Origin: a beta proteobacterium AAP99
Lineage (GTDB): Bacteria; Pseudomonadota; Gammaproteobacteria; Burkholderiales; Burkholderiaceae_C
Length of the DNA stretch: 64,000 nucleotides
Direction of reading: 5' to 3'
Assembly (NCBI GenBank): GCA_001295775.1
Contig: LJIA01000022.1
Location: 1 to 64,000 of the forward strand
The position numbers and the translations under genes are program-made. Positions within the stretch are counted from its first letter, which is position 1. Each line of letters begins with the position of its first letter. This document shows, piece by piece, positions 61,549 to 64,000 of the stretch. The notes under the pieces were generated by a model, which did no database searches, was not told the DNA's origin, and worked only from the letters and a program-made list of their open reading frames with translations.

Positions 61549-61569
61549 GTATCCACAGAGTTATCCACA
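61549..61569. promoter_or_regulatory. Pair of DnaA-box-like sites upstream of exbB
   Basis: GTATCCACA at 61549-61557 (one mismatch) and TTATCCACA at 61561-61569 (exact consensus), 12 bases start to start. They lie in the xseA-exbB gap. The gap 61388-61681 otherwise shows no gene that I can support. Confidence 0.65.
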
Positions 61570-61681
61570 GGCTTGTCCAGCCCGCCAGCTCGGCATTTGC
61601 CGGTTTTGGGTGCCAAAGCAAGGCCGCTACATTTCGCTGCGCGCTGCGTTCCCGCGGCTGCGCTGCCCAAAGGACTCCGAT

Positions 61682-62293
61682 TTGTTCGCAATCATCGTAG
61701 CGGCCGGCTGGCCAATCTGGTTTCTCATCGTCGCCTCCGTGATCGCGCTGGCCCTGATCGTTGAACGCTTCATTGCGCTGCAGCGCCGCAAGATCGTTCC
61801 TGCTGGCTTGCTCACCGACGTGATCAAGCTGCAGCAAGGCGGGCAGGTGACTCGCGACGTGCTGAAGCGGCTTGAGGGCAACTCGCCGTTCGGGCGCATC
61901 CTCGCCGCTGGTCTGCGCAATGCGCAAGCCCCGCGAGAGGTCACCAAGTCTGCGATCGAGGATGTCGGACGCGGCGTGGCGCACGAGTTGTCCCGCTTCT
62001 TGAACGCCATCGGCACGATCGCATCGGCCGCACCACTGATGGGTTTGTTCGGCACGGTCGTCGGCATGATCGAGATCTTTGGTGCGTCAGGCGGCCCCGG
62101 CGGGGTCACGAACGTGGACCAACTCGCGCATGGCATTTCAATTGCGCTCTACAACACGGGCTTCGGCATTCTGATCGCCATACCGGCGCTGATCGCACAT
62201 CGCTATTTCCGAAGCCGTGTCGATGATTTCGTCGTCGAGATGGAGCAGGACGCGCTCAAGCTTGTTGATGTGATTCACGGGGCACGCCAGTGA
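61682..62293 (+). CDS. exbB: ExbB/TolQ-family proton-channel protein
   Basis: 203 residues from TTG 61682, which gives the usual FAIIVAAGWPIW start and has AAAGGA seven bases upstream; a longer frame back to 61436 lacks these signs. Three membrane segments: IWFLIVASVIALALIVERFI, then after a large cytoplasmic loop, AIGTIASAAPLMGLFGTVVG and TGFGILIAIPALIAHRYFR. With ExbD it energises TonB-dependent uptake by proton flow. GTGA overlap couples it to exbD. Confidence 0.93.
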   Translation: MFAIIVAAGWPIWFLIVASVIALALIVERFIALQRRKIVPAGLLTDVIKLQQGGQVTRDVLKRLEGNSPFGRILAAGLRNAQAPREVTKSAIEDVGRGVAHELSRFLNAIGTIASAAPLMGLFGTVVGMIEIFGASGGPGGVTNVDQLAHGISIALYNTGFGILIAIPALIAHRYFRSRVDDFVVEMEQDALKLVDVIHGARQ

Positions 62294-62718
62294 ACTTCCG
62301 GCGCGGGCGGGACGAAGAGCCCGAAATCAACCTCGTACCGCTGATCGACGTGCTGCTGGTCATCATCATCTTCCTGATGCTCTCGACCACCTTCACCCGC
62401 TTTGCCGAGCTCAGAATCTCGCTGCCAGGTGCTCAGGGTCAGAACACCGAGCAGCGGCCCCGCGAAATCCAGGTGGCCGTATCCGCAGATGGTCGCTATG
62501 CCATCGACAAGGTGCCAGTTCCGTTCCGGGACGTGGCGGTGCTTGCACAGGCCCTACAGACCGCGGCAGCCGAGCGCAAGGACCCCGTGCTCATCATCAA
62601 TGCCGACGCCGCGGCCAGTCACCAGTCGGTTGTGAATGTGATGGAGGCGGCGCGACTGGCGGGCATTCCGCGTCTGGCGTTTGCGACGCAGCGCCAGTCT
62701 CTGCCGGCAGGGCAGTAG
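62290..62718 (+). CDS. exbD: ExbD/TolR-family protein
   Basis: 142 residues from GTG 62290. Short cytoplasmic N-terminus, one membrane helix with the proton-carrying aspartate (INLVPLIDVLLVIIIFLML), then a periplasmic domain. It partners ExbB. No tonB gene follows in this cluster. lpxK starts 17 bases later. Confidence 0.93.
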   Translation: MNFRRGRDEEPEINLVPLIDVLLVIIIFLMLSTTFTRFAELRISLPGAQGQNTEQRPREIQVAVSADGRYAIDKVPVPFRDVAVLAQALQTAAAERKDPVLIINADAAASHQSVVNVMEAARLAGIPRLAFATQRQSLPAGQ

Positions 62719-62735
62719 GCTTCTGCGCGGTCTGC

Positions 62736-63740
62736 ATGAAGCGCCGGTTTCCCGGGTGGTGGCTGAAGCGCGGCGTGCTTGCGATCGCTCTGACACCTCT
62801 GGCACTGCTGCACGCAGGCATTGCCTCGATCCGGCGAACGCTCTATGCACGCGGCATTCTGCCCAGTGCGCGTGCGCCGGTGCCAGTCATTGTCGTTGGC
62901 GGTGTATTCGTGGGTGGAACCGGCAAGACGCCCACCCTGGAAGCTTTGGTCCATGAGCTGCGAGCACGCGGCTTGCACCCCGGCATCGTCTCGCGCGGCT
63001 ATGGCTCTGCGGGCGAACTGACGCCGGTGACTGCCGGCAGCAGCGCCGCGCAAGTGGGGGACGAACCGGTGCTGCTTGCGCGGCGCACCGGTGCACCGGT
63101 CTGGGTCGGTCGCCAGAGGGTGCGGGCCGCCTGCGCGCTGGTCGCAGCGAACCCCGAGGTCGACGTGATCCTCGCCGACGATGGGCTCCAGCACCTGGCC
63201 TTGCATCGAGACGCGGAACTCGCTGTGGTGGATCGCCGAGGTTTTGGCAATGGCATGCTGATGCCAGCCGGCCCCTTGCGTGAGGGACCAGCGCGGCTCA
63301 AGCAGGTGACGGCGGTGGTGCTTCGTGACCGGCCACCACTGCCGGACCTGAGGCGGCCGCAGTATGCGCTCAGACTCGACATCGAGGTCTTCCGCCACCT
63401 CAGCACTGGAGAGTCCGTGGATGCGGCGAGCTTTCGGGCTCGCTTTCCTGCAGTCACCGCCGCTGCGGGCATTGGCTACCCTGCGCAGTTCCGTGTGTCA
63501 CTGGAGCGCCTGGGGCTGCGTGTCGCCGCCTTGCCCGAGGAGCTTCCGGACCACTTCGATTGGAGCCAGCTCGATTGGGCGGAGGGCATCACCGGGCCGA
63601 TCGTCATCACCGAGAAAGACGCCGTCAAGGCCGAGCGATTCATTGACGCCCGGCTGTGGGTTGCCGCAGCTGTGCCGCGCCTAGAATCCGGGCTGACTGA
63701 CCTACTTCTGGAGTGCATCCGTGGATCCAAAGCTGCTTGA
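62736..63740 (+). CDS. lpxK: Tetraacyldisaccharide 4'-kinase
   Basis: 334 residues. N-terminal membrane-associated region, P-loop-like [19 protein letters not shown], the conserved [25 protein letters not shown] and [20 protein letters not shown]. It phosphorylates the lipid A precursor at 4'. Co-oriented with kdsB, so the cluster supports lipopolysaccharide synthesis. The C-terminus overlaps the Trm112 gene by 20 bases. Confidence 0.95.
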   Translation: MKRRFPGWWLKRGVLAIALTPLALLHAGIASIRRTLYARGILPSARAPVPVIVVGGVFVGGTGKTPTLEALVHELRARGLHPGIVSRGYGSAGELTPVTAGSSAAQVGDEPVLLARRTGAPVWVGRQRVRAACALVAANPEVDVILADDGLQHLALHRDAELAVVDRRGFGNGMLMPAGPLREGPARLKQVTAVVLRDRPPLPDLRRPQYALRLDIEVFRHLSTGESVDAASFRARFPAVTAAAGIGYPAQFRVSLERLGLRVAALPEELPDHFDWSQLDWAEGITGPIVITEKDAVKAERFIDARLWVAAAVPRLESGLTDLLLECIRGSKAA

Positions 63741-63921
63741 CGTGCTGGTCTGCCCGGTCACCAAGGGCAAGCTCGTACTGGACCGCGATGCCGCCGAGCT
63801 GATCTCGGTTCAGGCCAAGCTGGCGTTCCCGATTCGTGACGGCATCCCTTGCATGCTGGTGTCCGAAGCGCGCTCACTGGACGCTCATGCTCCCGGTCCG
63901 ACGGATACGCCCAAGGAATGA
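63721..63921 (+). CDS. Trm112-family (YcaR-like) small protein
   Basis: 66 residues from GTG 63721. Core: [19 protein letters not shown] and [11 protein letters not shown], the Trm112 zinc-ribbon-like fold with only one cysteine of the usual pair in each half. It lies between lpxK and kdsB as in many proteobacteria, with ATGA overlap to kdsB. Function in bacteria is uncertain. Confidence 0.85.
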   Translation: MDPKLLDVLVCPVTKGKLVLDRDAAELISVQAKLAFPIRDGIPCMLVSEARSLDAHAPGPTDTPKE

Positions 63922-64000
63922 GTCCGTTTATCGCTGTTGTCCCGGCGCGGCTGGCATCCACCCGTCTGCCCAACAAACCCCTGGCCGTGATCGGTGATGC
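63918..64000 (+). CDS. kdsB: CMP-KDO synthetase, 5' end only
   Basis: Partial: the window ends after about 27 residues. [20 protein letters not shown] is the conserved nucleotide-binding N-terminus of 3-deoxy-manno-octulosonate cytidylyltransferase. It activates KDO for lipopolysaccharide. The start overlaps the Trm112 stop (ATGA). Confidence 0.93.
   Translation, partial: MSPFIAVVPARLASTRLPNKPLAVIGD

Overview
This window looks like a stretch of a high-GC betaproteobacterial chromosome, probably Burkholderiales or a close relative; genus and species cannot be told from the sequence alone. The evidence is conserved gene order: sodB-xseA-exbB-exbD-lpxK-Trm112-kdsB; purM diverging from permease-hda-HAD-pcnB-folK-deoxynucleoside kinase-panC; tsaE diverging from queG; and a Nudix gene overlapping mnmA. 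I see no rRNA, tRNA, CRISPR array, prophage or insertion sequence.

Layout. 1-6.3 kb: the 3' end of a giant DUF11/SdrD-B-type surface protein, translationally coupled to a 1097-residue outer-membrane barrel and followed by an OmpA-family lipoprotein, closed by a strong terminator. 6.5-9.9 kb: arginase and ornithine aminotransferase, divergent from a LysR regulator. 10-18.5 kb: panC, deoxynucleoside kinase, DUF486, folK, pcnB, HAD phosphatase, hda and AI-2E permease on the minus strand; then purM, ribE and a tiny oxidoreductase-like protein. 18.6-25.6 kb: secreted cyanophycinase-like peptidase, DUF3052, Lon-like AAA protein without protease, then mutL-miaA-EamA. 25.8-30.8 kb: dedA-prpF, an unrecognised lower-GC membrane gene, a CNT nucleoside transporter and an EamA transporter. 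30.9-38.8 kb: amiC, tsaE/queG, mtnN, a P-loop protein, and a transhydrogenase operon with panD inserted. 38.9-45.3 kb: Nudix-mnmA and a four-gene ABC exporter (adaptor, ATPase, two FtsX-type permeases). 45.4-50.1 kb: a bufferin-type RiPP cluster (DUF2282 precursor, DUF692/MNIO enzyme, DUF2063 partner, DoxX) divergent from a membrane-anchored spermidine-synthase-like protein. 50.1-59.9 kb: small proteins, dut, flavocytochrome c sulfide dehydrogenase, clpS-clpA, cold-shock protein, DUF192, sodB. 60-64 kb: xseA, exbB-exbD, lpxK, Trm112 and the start of kdsB.

The most notable signals are two. (1) A dispersed palindromic repeat family with core TTTCCGCTTGTCTGG sits mostly in convergent gene gaps; one complete 110-bp copy lies inside the mutL coding frame and supplies about 37 residues of the MutL linker. 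(2) The DUF2282-DUF692-DUF2063-DoxX cluster should make an extracytoplasmic cysteine-modified peptide, probably tied to copper. The surface-protein module at the left edge is the best candidate for a poorly described multi-gene system.

Functional links: arginase and ornithine aminotransferase could use arginine released by the secreted cyanophycinase-like enzyme; panC and panD both serve pantothenate synthesis, with panD placed in the NADPH-producing transhydrogenase operon; clpS-clpA, hda, mutL, xseA, miaA, tsaE, queG and mnmA are housekeeping functions in proteolysis, replication control, DNA repair and tRNA modification.
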